The notes under the pieces were generated by a model. The model saw only the letters and a program-made list of their open reading frames with translations, did not search any database and was not told the origin of the DNA. From Lactobacillus sp. ESL0700 (GTDB lineage Bacteria; Bacillota; Bacilli; Lactobacillales; Lactobacillaceae), in NCBI RefSeq assembly GCF_029392095.1, contig NZ_CP113930.1, positions 62,001 through 126,000 of the forward strand: a stretch of DNA of 64,000 bases, given 5' to 3'. A program made the position numbers and the translations under genes. Below, piece by piece: positions 26,379 to 35,528 of this stretch (its first letter is position 1; each line of letters starts with the position of its first letter).

Positions 26379-27810
26379 AACTCCATGGTTCAAAGTATAA
26401 TTCACTTAATTGGTCTTCGGTTGTTTTAAGCAGCCAAGTTGCTTCTTTGACTTCACCAAGGCTAGCTGTAGTTGATCTAATAACACTTGCGGCAATTGTT
26501 AGAGCATTATCGTAATTTTGCCTTAAAATCGCATCAGTATACGTGTCTGCTAAATTTTGCTGGCCCTTTGCAAATAGTTGCCGGAGCTCTTGTTTATTTG
26601 CATCTGTGGCAACGACATTATCAGCCTGAGCATCCTTAGCACTATTGAGGCTTGTTAGCTTAACACCACCAGTAATTTTGATGTCGCTTGCTTTGACAAA
26701 ACTATTACTGTAATCAGGAACTGTGTCATCTGCAGTTTGCTCTGAATCTGAGTCTGAGTGCAGTATGTGGTAGAACAATTCGGCTTGATGATCGCGTTCT
26801 ACCCAAAGATAAAGTTTAGCGTCAACTGTGGGCTCATTATTATCTTTAATTGTCAGAGTTTGAGCTGTCGACCCATCTACTTTGTAAGTTGTGATTTGAT
26901 TACCATTGACCGGCTTGAAATAAGTATAGGCCATGTCATTGTAATCAGTGATCGGCAGGTCGTTTCTAATTTTGATGTATCCTTCGTCAATATATTCCTT
27001 AGGATAGTTGTGCAAATGATAAATATAGCCATCAAAATCTTCTGACCAAGGGGCGACTGCCATGTCAATTTTGACTTTCTGGCCCTTAACTAATTTATGA
27101 TCTGTTAGGCCGTTAGAAATGGTTTGGGTACGGCTGCTTTTGGTGACAGTGGCATAGGTTACACCATTAAGGCGGGCAATTTCACCATTAATAGTACCAA
27201 TGTTTTGTGCATTGATGTAAAGGTGATTCTTTAGAGCGTAATAGTCATGACCTTTAATTCTTTTGGTTGGCAGATAAGCATATTTATTAGTGCTAGTATA
27301 ATAAAAATATTTAGGACAAGTATTCTTCTTTTTCACCTTGCCAGCATAACTGACAATTGAGTCAGCAGCTAATTCCTTTTTAGTTTTATGACCATTTTTA
27401 GTGTAGAGCCTTGATTTATGATTCAGAGTTAGCTTACCTTTTTTAATGTTTTTACCGTTCAGGGTAAGAACATTAGCTGCCTTAATATAGGCGTTCTTGG
27501 CAATCTCGTAATATTTTTGGCCCTTAATGGTAATCGTTTTGCCAGTAAAAGAAGTTATTGGCGTAGTATCGTTGCCGTCGATATAGTTATAGCCATTCAC
27601 GTCAGTATCGGTAAACAGATGCTGGGCGATTTGGTTATAGTAACGGTAGCGTTTGCCGCTCTTTTTATAAATGTAGGGACTACCAATAAAACCCAATTTG
27701 TTTTTTTCTGTATGTGCGGCACTAGTGACTTGTGTTGGCACGATCGTAATTATTGGACTAATGCAAAGTAAAGCGGTCAGTACTATGGTTAATTTTTTGA
27801 TTAATTTCAT
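26377..27810 (-). CDS. secreted SLAP-domain protein
   Basis: 477 residues with a signal peptide (about 1-31, ending T-S-A-A). The N-terminal half carries two or three SLAP-like cell-wall binding units: L-N-H-K-S-R-L-Y-T-K-N-G, G-Q-K-Y-Y-E-I-A-K-N-A-Y-I-K and G-H-D-Y-Y-A-L-K-N-H-L-Y-I-N. These attach S-layer associated proteins to the lactobacillus wall. The C-terminal half has no domain I recognise and ends in a helical region. It lies upstream of nothing convergent except the BspA-like gene and follows a second SLAP gene. Confidence 0.85.
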   Translation of the reverse strand: MKLIKKLTIVLTALLCISPIITIVPTQVTSAAHTEKNKLGFIGSPYIYKKSGKRYRYYNQIAQHLFTDTDVNGYNYIDGNDTTPITSFTGKTITIKGQKYYEIAKNAYIKAANVLTLNGKNIKKGKLTLNHKSRLYTKNGHKTKKELAADSIVSYAGKVKKKNTCPKYFYYTSTNKYAYLPTKRIKGHDYYALKNHLYINAQNIGTINGEIARLNGVTYATVTKSSRTQTISNGLTDHKLVKGQKVKIDMAVAPWSEDFDGYIYHLHNYPKEYIDEGYIKIRNDLPITDYNDMAYTYFKPVNGNQITTYKVDGSTAQTLTIKDNNEPTVDAKLYLWVERDHQAELFYHILHSDSDSEQTADDTVPDYSNSFVKASDIKITGGVKLTSLNSAKDAQADNVVATDANKQELRQLFAKGQQNLADTYTDAILRQNYDNALTIAASVIRSTTASLGEVKEATWLLKTTEDQLSELYFEPWS

Positions 27811-27826
27811 TATTATGCCTCAAGGA

Positions 27827-28777
27827 TTATCTTTGGATAGAGTTTTTAATTAGTTTTCCTTTGCCGACGATGTAATAAGACTTACCTCTGACTTGAATGG
27901 AATCACCGTATGTGTGGTAGGGCGTGTGTGCCTTAATCTGGCCCACTCGTTTACCATGATAATTATAAACGGGAATGGCCTTATCTTGCCATTCGGTTTC
28001 TAAACCAGTAACGTTGCGAACAGGAACGTAGAGTTTTTTTCCAATTAAATAAAAGAAGCGGCCTGCTGCAATGTGAATGTTGTTGTCTTCAGCGATTTTG
28101 TGAATTTTAACGCGGGAACCGGCTTTTAAAATTAACCCGTTTGTGCGATGCCCCTTTTCATCGTAGAGATATGTGCTGTGCATCACGCGCTTGTAAGATT
28201 TAGTAATTTTAATTTGCTTAGTAACCTTTTTAAGAGGAGTAACAGGCAAAAAGTGGTTATCATCAAGCTCATAGTAATTATGGCCATTGATCTTTTTCGT
28301 CTGAAGTACATTAGCAATCGAGCCCTTTTTAAGCTGCAAATCGTTAATTTGTCTGCCTTTTTTATCGTAAAGGTAGCTGTCGCGATGCAGCTTAACTTGT
28401 TTTGTGCCGGCAATGTTAACAGTAACGCTAACAGACTTGGTTGTCCCATCTGGCAAAGTTACTGTTATGGTGCCTTGACTTAAGCCGTTATATAAAGTGG
28501 AGGGCTTTCGAGACCATGATAATTCTGTACCGTTCGGCATTGATTGCCAGTTAGCGATGCTTAATTTGGCATATGTGGTGTCGCCAGTTAAGTTTGTATT
28601 TGTAGGAATAGTAACTTCCTGACCTGGCTTTTGCGCCACGGGATTGGCAGCACTGATTTCGTCAGCAATACTTAATTCATCAGCAGCCGTGATTTGTTGA
28701 GTAGATTGATAGCCAATGATTATTAAGGCTAGTCCAGCAATAATTTTTGCTGAAAAATGATAATTTCTCTTTTTCAT
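27827..28777 (-). CDS. secreted protein with Rib-like domain and SLAP repeats
   Basis: 316 residues: a signal peptide (about 1-32), a short bacterial immunoglobulin/Rib-like segment (about 48-115, with G-T-I-T-V-T-L-P-D-G-T-T-K), then three SLAP-type repeats. The repeats are marked by R-D-S-Y-L-Y-D-K-K-G-R, H-S-T-Y-L-Y-D-E-K-G-H and I-P-V-Y-N-Y-H-G-K-R-V. No sortase signal; wall attachment would be by the SLAP units. It sits 16 bases upstream of the other SLAP gene on the same strand, probably one operon. Confidence 0.85.
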   Translation of the reverse strand: MKKRNYHFSAKIIAGLALIIIGYQSTQQITAADELSIADEISAANPVAQKPGQEVTIPTNTNLTGDTTYAKLSIANWQSMPNGTELSWSRKPSTLYNGLSQGTITVTLPDGTTKSVSVTVNIAGTKQVKLHRDSYLYDKKGRQINDLQLKKGSIANVLQTKKINGHNYYELDDNHFLPVTPLKKVTKQIKITKSYKRVMHSTYLYDEKGHRTNGLILKAGSRVKIHKIAEDNNIHIAAGRFFYLIGKKLYVPVRNVTGLETEWQDKAIPVYNYHGKRVGQIKAHTPYHTYGDSIQVRGKSYYIVGKGKLIKNSIQR

Positions 28778-28869
28778 AATTTATCCTCATATTTTAATTT
28801 TGATTATAGTTAGCATAATTCTTTGATGAGGCATTGTAAAGAAGCTAAATAGGGCGATAATTATTGCAG

Positions 28870-28907
28870 TTAAAAAGAACCGACTTGTTAGTAAGTTGGT
28901 TCTTTTG
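28870..28907 (-). terminator. terminator of the first lysine-riboswitch operon
   Basis: AAAAGAACC(G/A)ACTT / AAGT(C/T)GGTTCTTTT stem with T run on the minus strand, just after the ATPase gene. Confidence 0.85.
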
Positions 28908-28917
28908 ATGATTATTT

Positions 28918-29667
28918 TTAATTATTTTGGAAGTTACGTAAGAACTTCACTGTTTTTTCGTTTTGTGGATGGTTTAGTAATTGGTCAGGGCTGCCTTGCT
29001 CGGTAATTACGCCATCACTGATGAAGAAGACTTGATCGGAAACGTCGCGGGCAAATGCCATTTCGTGAGTAACAATAATCATTGTTAATCCGGTAGTGGC
29101 TAAGTCCTTCATAACGCTAAGTACTTCGCCGACCATTTCTGGATCAAGGGCACTAGTTGGCTCATCGAATAATAAAATCTCTGGGTCCATTGAAATCGCA
29201 CGGGCGATTGCGACCCGTTGTTGCTGCCCACCAGATAATTGCTTAGGACGAGCGTTGATGTATTCTGCCATGCCGACTTTTTTAAGGTTGCTGATGGCAA
29301 CTTTGCGCGCTTCTTCTTTGGAACGCTTCAAGACCAGCTCTTGACCAACCATACAGTTGGCTAGGACGTCTTTGTTTTCAAATAAGTCAAATTGTTGGAA
29401 AACCATGCCGACTTTAGCCCGGTAGATATTCCGGTTGTAGCCGGGTGCTAGAACATTTTTGCCGTGGAAGTCAATCTCACCAGCTGAAGGTTCTTCCAGC
29501 ATGTTGATGCAGCGCAAGGTGGTTGATTTACCACCACCAGAGGGACCAATAATTGTAGCGATTTCACCTTTATTGATATTAAAAGAAATATCCTTTAATA
29601 CTTGGTGATTACCAAAAGACTTTTGAATGTGCTTTAAACTTAAAATCGTATCGCTTGTTTGCGTCAT
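28918..29667 (-). CDS. amino-acid ABC transporter ATPase (GlnQ type)
   Basis: 249 residues. Walker A G-P-S-G-G-G-K-S-T, Q-loop V-F-Q-Q-F, signature L-S-G-G-Q-Q-Q-R, Walker B L-L-F-D-E-P-T and H-loop V-T-H-E-M are all present. GlnQ/ArtP-type ATPases power polar amino-acid uptake. It overlaps the stop of the receptor-permease gene by one base and is under the same lysine riboswitch, so lysine (or a related basic amino acid) is the inferred substrate rather than glutamine. It may also serve the second transporter, which has no ATPase of its own. Confidence 0.93.
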   Translation of the reverse strand: MTQTSDTILSLKHIQKSFGNHQVLKDISFNINKGEIATIIGPSGGGKSTTLRCINMLEEPSAGEIDFHGKNVLAPGYNRNIYRAKVGMVFQQFDLFENKDVLANCMVGQELVLKRSKEEARKVAISNLKKVGMAEYINARPKQLSGGQQQRVAIARAISMDPEILLFDEPTSALDPEMVGEVLSVMKDLATTGLTMIIVTHEMAFARDVSDQVFFISDGVITEQGSPDQLLNHPQNEKTVKFLRNFQNN

Positions 29668-31286
29668 TATTTGTTAACCTCCGTCTTTTCAGTTGGGCCG
29701 ACTTGAACTTGATTGGCCATCAAATTATAGTTTTTACTACCTTCCAGGTGCTTTTCAATTAAGTTGAAAATTCTAGTAATTGTAAAGGTCAGAACTAGGT
29801 AGATTACAGAAATTGTTAGGTAAGTTGGGAAGAACTTAAACGTTTGACTAGCAATCGTGGTCCCAACGAAGAACAATTCAGAAACAGAAATGATACTTAA
29901 AACTGAAGTATCCTTGATGTTAACGATAAATTCGTTAGTGATTGATGGCAGACAGTTTCTAATAGCTTGCGGCAAGATAATGTGCCACATTCTTTGATTA
30001 TGGGTCATCCCCAGTGCACTTGCAGCTTCAAATTGTCCTTCTGGCGTTGAGATAATCCCGCCGCGGATGATTTCGGCTAAGTATGCACCAGTATTAATGG
30101 AAACAATGACTAATGCGGCTGCAGTTCTGTCGATGTTAAGGTGCCAGAATTGCGCGATACCGTAGTAGATTACGGCTGCTTGAACCATCATTGGTGTGCC
30201 CCGGAAGATTTCGATATAAACCGATAACAGCCAGTCGATGAACTTCAAGCCCCAACGCTTACCGCGAGTAGTTGGGGTAGGGATTGTCCGAATGATACCA
30301 ACAACTAAACCGATGAAGAATCCGGCAATGGTACCAACTGATGCTAATAACAGCGTCATCCCGATACCACTAATAATCATGCCGCCGTATTGCTTCCACA
30401 TGGAAACAAACCAGTTCTCTGGTTTTCCTGTTTTACTCTTAGAATTATCGGTCTTTGGTTGTTGCTTAACAGCAGTGTTCATTAACTTAACTCGTTGAGC
30501 ATTAGAAATTGTTGCTAAAACTTGGTTAACTTGCTTGAGCAGCTGCTTGTTAGGCTTAGCAATCCCAATTGAAGTAACCGATTCTTCCTTAGTGGCGTGA
30601 AAGCCGGCCATTTTGCTGACGGGAATAGCTTTAATATCTGGGTCAACCAACTTAAATGAAGTTGCTTCAGTATCTTCGGCTACGTAACCGTCAATTGTGC
30701 CTGAAATTAAACTTTGCCGCATGGCTGCGAAGTCACGCATGGCAGGTTGACGTTTAGCGCCAGTTAATTGCTTAATTAATTGGTAGTGGAAAGTTCCTTG
30801 TTGAGCAGTTAATTTAGCGCCCTTAAAGTCAGACAGCTTTTTGGCAGTAGCGTACTTGCTGCCAACCTTAGTGATGACAACGAATGTGCTTCGACGATAA
30901 GGATTAGAAAAGTTGATTGCTTTTTCACGTTCGGCAGTTGGGCTCATTCCGGCGATGATTAAATCAGCCTTGCCACTAGTTAAAGCGGGTAATAGCCCAT
31001 CCCATTCCGTCTTAACTACAACTACCTTGCGGTGCAATTTTTGCCCGATGATTTTAGCGATTTTGACATCGTAACCATTGGCAAAAGTGTGCGAGCCATC
31101 AATTGGAACAGCGCCATTAGCGTTGTTAGTTTGAGTCCAGTTGTATGGCTGGTAGTTAGCTTCCATTGCGACTTTTAGAACATCGTTGTCTTTGGCTGCA
31201 GCTTGACGATAATTGAAACTAAATCCAATTGTTAAACTGAGCAAGACGGCAATGAATGCAGATAACCATTTGTTTTTTGACTTCAT
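29667..31286 (-). CDS. fused substrate-binding/permease protein, lysine-riboswitch controlled (copy 1)
   Basis: 539 residues. A signal/anchor (about 1-31) is followed by a periplasmic-binding domain of the SBP_bac_3 type (about 36-270; G-Y-D-V-K-I-A-K-I-I-G, E-W-D-G-L-L-P-A-L, G-T-F-H-Y-Q). A polar-amino-acid permease domain (about 300-525) carries the EAA loop E-A-A-S-A-L-G-M-T-H-N-Q-R-M. General annotation would be glutamine transporter, but a lysine riboswitch directly upstream makes lysine the better call. It is closely similar to the gene at 33.4-35.0 kb. Confidence 0.9.
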   Translation of the reverse strand: MKSKNKWLSAFIAVLLSLTIGFSFNYRQAAAKDNDVLKVAMEANYQPYNWTQTNNANGAVPIDGSHTFANGYDVKIAKIIGQKLHRKVVVVKTEWDGLLPALTSGKADLIIAGMSPTAEREKAINFSNPYRRSTFVVITKVGSKYATAKKLSDFKGAKLTAQQGTFHYQLIKQLTGAKRQPAMRDFAAMRQSLISGTIDGYVAEDTEATSFKLVDPDIKAIPVSKMAGFHATKEESVTSIGIAKPNKQLLKQVNQVLATISNAQRVKLMNTAVKQQPKTDNSKSKTGKPENWFVSMWKQYGGMIISGIGMTLLLASVGTIAGFFIGLVVGIIRTIPTPTTRGKRWGLKFIDWLLSVYIEIFRGTPMMVQAAVIYYGIAQFWHLNIDRTAAALVIVSINTGAYLAEIIRGGIISTPEGQFEAASALGMTHNQRMWHIILPQAIRNCLPSITNEFIVNIKDTSVLSIISVSELFFVGTTIASQTFKFFPTYLTISVIYLVLTFTITRIFNLIEKHLEGSKNYNLMANQVQVGPTEKTEVNK

Positions 31287-31340
31287 TTTAAAACCTCCAA
31301 AAATGTTTCAAATAAAGCCAACACAATAAAAAGCGTAAAT

Positions 31341-31580
31341 AAAAACCTCATCGTCTTTCAAGACAACGAGGTTATAATTGATCATATTTAGACAAATCAT
31401 ATAGCGCTCCCCGGGGAAACCGGGACAGTCCGCAGAATCTGCTTCTGCGTCCCAACAAAAATAATCGGACAAGTATTATCTTCGTTTCGGCGGTAATCCT
31501 TACATCAGCCATCTTAGCTCTTTGCCAGCTCCGACTGAATTCGTGGTTATCGCGACCTCTATTGCATTGGAAATTATTTA
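31341..31580 (-). ncRNA. lysine riboswitch (L box) 1
   Basis: On the minus strand: AGAGGTCGCGA, GGCTGATGTAAGG, TTACCGCCGAAACG, GTTGGGACGCAG, GGACTGTCCC and GGAGCGCTAT, in L-box order. A terminator (AACCTCGTTGTCTT / AGACGATGAGGTTTTT, 31341-31375) follows before the transporter gene. High lysine should switch expression off. Confidence 0.93.
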
Positions 31581-31591
31581 ACTTGACTAAA

Positions 31592-31620
31592 AGCATAGGC
31601 TAAAAAGATTGCTTTGTCAA
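31592..31620 (-). promoter_or_regulatory. promoter of lysine operon 1
   Basis: Minus strand TTGACA, 17-nt spacer, TATGCT, just upstream of the riboswitch. Confidence 0.75.
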
Positions 31621-31724
31621 CTATTTATTTATAGATAATGGGAAAAGTTGAATGCGTAAGTACAATTTTGTAATATTTATATATAAACTAAGACGATTAA
31701 AGAAAGGACACTGGGCTAGATAAT

Positions 31725-32198
31725 ATGACTTATGAAATTATGCAGTTAACGCAAAAAAATGCAGTGGAAATCGCTGATCAATGGCACTATGACGGGCAGT
31801 ATGCTTTTTATGATATGACTGCTGATCCAGAAGATTATGAGGAATTGGTCACGCCAAAACTGCGGCAAAATAATTATTATCAGGTACTTAATGATAATAA
31901 GCTAATTGGCTTTTTTGTGATTGAATCAGCAGATAAAAATCAGGGTGTCTATGAATTAGGGCTGGGAATGAAGCCAAATTTAACTGGACAAGGAAAAGGG
32001 CAGGAATTTCTACGACAAATATTAGCTTTTGTAACAAGTAAGTTTGCAATAACAGAGCTTATTTTAGATGTTGCCGAATTTAACGTGCGTGCGCAAAAAG
32101 TCTACCAGCACTTAGGCTTTATCCCAGTTAAAAAGCACCAGCAGGAAACAAATAACTCCGTTTATCCTTTTATTGAGATGAGACGGAAGTTTAATTAA
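31725..32198 (+). CDS. GNAT-family N-acetyltransferase
   Basis: 157 residues of the GNAT fold. The acetyl-CoA loop region reads L-T-G-Q-G-K-G-Q-E-F, preceded by Y-E-L-G-L-G-M-K-P. The later strand F-N-V-R-A-Q-K-V-Y-Q-H-L-G-F is the usual C-terminal signature. The substrate is unknown; it resembles single-gene acetyltransferases of the RimJ/RimL type. It is divergent from the lysine operon. Confidence 0.85.
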   Translation: MTYEIMQLTQKNAVEIADQWHYDGQYAFYDMTADPEDYEELVTPKLRQNNYYQVLNDNKLIGFFVIESADKNQGVYELGLGMKPNLTGQGKGQEFLRQILAFVTSKFAITELILDVAEFNVRAQKVYQHLGFIPVKKHQQETNNSVYPFIEMRRKFN

Positions 32199-32207
32199 GT
32201 AGCTATT

Positions 32208-32248
32208 AAAAAACACCATTCTCCTTAATCGAGAACGGTGCTTTTTTA
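32208..32248. terminator. bidirectional terminator
   Basis: AAACACCATTCTC / GAGAACGGTGCTTTTTT (one mismatch) between the convergent acetyltransferase and deacylase genes. Confidence 0.75.
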
Positions 32249-32257
32249 TGTTTAAAA

Positions 32258-33412
32258 TTATTCTGTTAAATATTTTTGGGCAAATTTCAGATAAAACTTG
32301 CATGCTGCTAAGTAATCAGGAATGTCAACGTACTCGTCAATTTGGTGGCAGCTGTCATTGCCCGGCCCAATGCTAAACATCGTTGGCGGTGTTGGGCTAT
32401 TGACAAACTTAGAAGCATCAGTGGTACCTGATTCGGTTACCAAATTAACTGGTCGCTCTAAAACGGCGGCGAGTAATTCCTGAGCCGCTTGCACGTACTC
32501 ATTGTTTTCATCACCAGAAACGGCTTCGCCTAAATAATCATATTGCAATTCAAAATGGTGCTGCGGCATCTGATTAACTTCATTGATTACATCTTCCAGA
32601 ATCGTTTGAATGTCTTTGACTGTGTAGAACGGGTTAATGCGAATATTGCCGCGGGCAACAATTTTGTCAGGCATACTGTTAACTTGGTCACCGCCGGAGA
32701 TCATCGTGATGTTGTGCAGAACAGGACCTAGCTTTTCATGGACTAGTGGCAAGTGCCGTAATTTTTGGTTGGCTAATTGGATAAAATCGGTCATGTTATC
32801 AATAGCGTTGAGAACATTTAATTGCGCAGAGTGGGCGACTTTGCCGTAAGAGGTGACGGTGTAATCAATGTCGCCATTATTGGAATAAGAAATATCAAGG
32901 TTGGAGTCCTCACCAATGACAATAACGTCTAAATCATCAATAAAACCTTCCTTGGTTAATTCTTCAGCGCCCCATTGTCCAGTTTCTTCGCCGACAGACA
33001 TTAATAAACGCAATTCCCCTGTTAAAGGCACATTATCTTCAAGTAAGGTGATCAGCGTGCCAATCATCCCCGCTAAGCCGCTTTTCATATCTGTCGTGCC
33101 GCGGCCGTACATTTTGGTGTCATGGTCGTACAATTTACCAGAAAACGGATCATCGCGCCAAGCTGCACGATTACCAAGGTTAACCACGTCCATGTGACCG
33201 GAAAAGCCGAGCTTAAAATTGCCGTCAGTGGGGCCAATTGAGATAACCGCACTTTCGCGATCACCCTGGTAGGGAACACGTGTAATGCGAACGCGATCAC
33301 CAAAGGGCGCGAATAACTGTGCAACGTAGTCAACAACCTTTTTTTCGTGGTCGTCAATGGTTTCTATTTGGATTAAATCCTGTAATAACTTAATTTGTCT
33401 TTGTCTATCCAT
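32258..33412 (-). CDS. ArgE/DapE-family deacylase in lysine operon 2
   Basis: 384 residues of the M20 family: metal site F-S-G-H-M-D-V-V, G-R-G-T-T-D-M-K-S-G, the catalytic E-E in S-V-G-E-E-T-G-Q-W, G-E-D-S-N, and T-E-S-G-T-T-D-A-S-K. It resembles succinyl-diaminopimelate desuccinylase/acetylornithine deacetylase. Start at the ATG at 33412 with TAGGA 6 nt upstream; an upstream TTG is unlikely. It lies directly behind the second lysine-riboswitch transporter, so an N-acyl-lysine, N-acyl-DAP or related substrate is the likely target. Confidence 0.82.
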   Translation of the reverse strand: MDRQRQIKLLQDLIQIETIDDHEKKVVDYVAQLFAPFGDRVRITRVPYQGDRESAVISIGPTDGNFKLGFSGHMDVVNLGNRAAWRDDPFSGKLYDHDTKMYGRGTTDMKSGLAGMIGTLITLLEDNVPLTGELRLLMSVGEETGQWGAEELTKEGFIDDLDVIVIGEDSNLDISYSNNGDIDYTVTSYGKVAHSAQLNVLNAIDNMTDFIQLANQKLRHLPLVHEKLGPVLHNITMISGGDQVNSMPDKIVARGNIRINPFYTVKDIQTILEDVINEVNQMPQHHFELQYDYLGEAVSGDENNEYVQAAQELLAAVLERPVNLVTESGTTDASKFVNSPTPPTMFSIGPGNDSCHQIDEYVDIPDYLAACKFYLKFAQKYLTE

Positions 33413-33435
33413 AGTAATTCCTATCAATTAAATAA

Positions 33436-35046
33436 TTATTTGTCTTGTGTACCAACTTGAATCTGGTTGGCCATTAAATTGTAATTTTGATTGCCATCGA
33501 GGTGTTTTTCAATCAAGTTGAAAATCCGTGTGATAGTAAAGGTTAAAATCAGGTAAATTGCGGAAATTGTCAGGTAGGTTGGGAAGAACTTGAAACTTTG
33601 ACTGGCAATTGTGGAACCAACGAAGAATAATTCGGAAACAGAAATAATGCTCAAAACTGAAGTATCCTTGATGTTTACAATGAACTCGTTGGTAATTGAA
33701 GGGAGGCAATTTCTGATTGCCTGCGGCAGAATAATGTGCCACATTCTTTGGCTGTGAGTCATTCCCAGTGCACTGGCTGCCTCGAATTGACCATCGGGAG
33801 TGGAAATAATCCCGCCGCGGATGATTTCGGCCAAATATGCACCGGTATTAATCGAAACAATGATTAAAGCAGCGGCAGTTCTGTCAATGTTAAGATGCCA
33901 GAATTGCGCAATCCCATAGTAAATTACGGCCGCCTGAACCATCATTGGCGTGCCCCGAAAGACTTCGATATAAACTGACAGGAGCCAATTAATAAATTTC
34001 AAGCCCCAACGCTTGCCGCGAGTAGTGGGCTCAGGAATTGTGCGGATAATTCCGACGACTAAGCCGATTAGAAAACCTGCAACTGTTCCGACAGCAGCTA
34101 GTAATAAGGTCATGCCAATCCCGCTCATAATCATGCCGCCGTACTGCTTGAGCATGGAGATGAGCCACGGCTCTGGCTTACCATTTTTACCCTTCTTCGA
34201 AGTGGTCTTAGGTTGTTCTTTAATAGCTGCTGTCATTAATTCTTGGCGCTTTTTAGTAGAAATCCCTGCTAAGATTTGGTTGACATCTTTAAGCAGCTGG
34301 GGATTAGACTTGGCAACACCAATTGAAGAAACCATTTGTTCCTTGGTCACATGGAAGCCATGCATTGGATTAAGTTTTACTGCCTTAATGTCTGGATCAA
34401 CCATTTTGAACGAAATGGCTTCAGTTGAGTCGGCGATATAGCCGTCGATTGTCCCAGAAACTAGACTTTGCCGCATTGCAGAGAAGTCACTCATAGCTGG
34501 TTCCTTCTTAACTCCAGGCAATTGGTTAATTAATTTATAGTGAAATGTACCTTGTTGTGAGGTTAATTTAGCACCCTTAAAGTCCGTCAGCTTCTTGGCA
34601 TTGGCGAATCTGCTGGTCTTCTTAGTAATTACGACAAAAATGCCGCTCCAATAAGCATTGGTGAAGTTAATCGCCTTAGCTCGTTCAGGTGTTGGGCTCA
34701 TTCCGGCAATAATTAAGTCGGCCTTGCCGCTAGTTAATGAGGGGAGTAGTCCATCCCATTCAGTCTTAAGTACGACTACTTTACGGTGCAACTTTTTACC
34801 AATGATCTTGGCAATCTTGACATCATAGCCGTTAGCATAGGTATGTGAGCCGTCAATTGGGACGGCACCATTAGCCGATGTGGTTTGGGTCCAATTGTTG
34901 GGCGAATAGTTAGCTTCCATTGCGACCTTTAATACCCCATCGTCTTTTTTAGCAGCTTGGACTGAGGGAATATTAAAAAATCCACTGATAGTAAAACTGA
35001 TTAGGACTGCAAAAATTGCGGTTAACCACTTGTATCTTGACTTCAT
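33436..35046 (-). CDS. fused substrate-binding/permease protein, lysine-riboswitch controlled (copy 2)
   Basis: 536 residues with the same plan as copy 1: signal/anchor (about 1-32), SBP_bac_3 receptor, linker and permease with E-A-A-S-A-L-G-M-T-H-S-Q-R. The permease halves are nearly identical between the copies; the receptor halves differ more, for example N-N-W against Y-N-W near the ligand site, so substrate preference may differ. The ATG at 35046 follows GGAGG by 8 nt; an upstream start would add 12 residues. No ATPase gene is in this operon. Confidence 0.9.
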   Translation of the reverse strand: MKSRYKWLTAIFAVLISFTISGFFNIPSVQAAKKDDGVLKVAMEANYSPNNWTQTTSANGAVPIDGSHTYANGYDVKIAKIIGKKLHRKVVVLKTEWDGLLPSLTSGKADLIIAGMSPTPERAKAINFTNAYWSGIFVVITKKTSRFANAKKLTDFKGAKLTSQQGTFHYKLINQLPGVKKEPAMSDFSAMRQSLVSGTIDGYIADSTEAISFKMVDPDIKAVKLNPMHGFHVTKEQMVSSIGVAKSNPQLLKDVNQILAGISTKKRQELMTAAIKEQPKTTSKKGKNGKPEPWLISMLKQYGGMIMSGIGMTLLLAAVGTVAGFLIGLVVGIIRTIPEPTTRGKRWGLKFINWLLSVYIEVFRGTPMMVQAAVIYYGIAQFWHLNIDRTAAALIIVSINTGAYLAEIIRGGIISTPDGQFEAASALGMTHSQRMWHIILPQAIRNCLPSITNEFIVNIKDTSVLSIISVSELFFVGSTIASQSFKFFPTYLTISAIYLILTFTITRIFNLIEKHLDGNQNYNLMANQIQVGTQDK

Positions 35047-35102
35047 TTTGAAAACCTCCAAATATTTTTCAAATAAAGCCAATACAATAAAAAGCGTAAA
35101 TA

Positions 35103-35350
35103 AAAACCCTCGTCATCTTTCAAGACAACGAGGTTTATAATCAATCATATTTAGACAAATCATATAGCGCTCCCCAAGATTGACTTGGGACAGTCTGCAG
35201 GATCTGTTCCTGCAGCCCAACCAAAATCTTACGGCGGATAAAATTTTGGTTTCGGCGGCAATTCTTGACACTAATCATCTTTGCATCACGCGTGCTTAGA
35301 CTAGGTTCGTAATTGTCGCGACCTCTATTGCATTGGAAATTATTTAACTT
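35103..35350 (-). ncRNA. lysine riboswitch (L box) 2
   Basis: Same L-box series as riboswitch 1, on the minus strand: AGAGGTCGCGA, AATTGCCGCCGAAACC, GTTGGGCTGCAGG, AGACTGTCCC and GGAGCGCTAT. The terminator AACCTCGTTGTCTT / AGATGACGAGGGTTTTT is at 35103-35137. The P1-side and terminator sequences are nearly the same as in riboswitch 1 and the middle arm differs, as expected of an old duplication. Confidence 0.93.
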
Positions 35351-35357
35351 GATGAAA

Positions 35358-35386
35358 ATACTAAATTAAATTTTGATGATTGTCAA
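35358..35386 (-). promoter_or_regulatory. promoter of lysine operon 2
   Basis: Minus strand TTGACA, 17-nt spacer, TAGTAT, placed as in operon 1. Confidence 0.75.
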
Positions 35387-35461
35387 CTGCATTATTAAAA
35401 AATAATTTAATAATATTTAATTTTAGACTTAAAAACAAATAGTAAGCATCTTACTTGTATT

Positions 35462-35490
35462 TTGTAAGTGACTACCTTATAGTGTATATA
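35462..35490 (+). promoter_or_regulatory. promoter of the PNPOx-like gene
   Basis: TTGTAA, 17-nt spacer, TATATA, followed by a perfect AGGAGG ribosome site. Confidence 0.6.
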
Positions 35491-35528
35491 TAAGCAAAGT
35501 TATATAAGACTTTCAGGAGGTCATATAG

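Noticed and set aside
28148..28483. Plus-strand 111-residue ORF in the SLAP gene
   Set aside because: Antisense to a gene with clear signal peptide and repeats; composition is that of a shadow frame.
31372..31596. Minus-strand 74-residue ORF
   Set aside because: It lies wholly inside the lysine riboswitch; the sequence is explained by RNA motifs.
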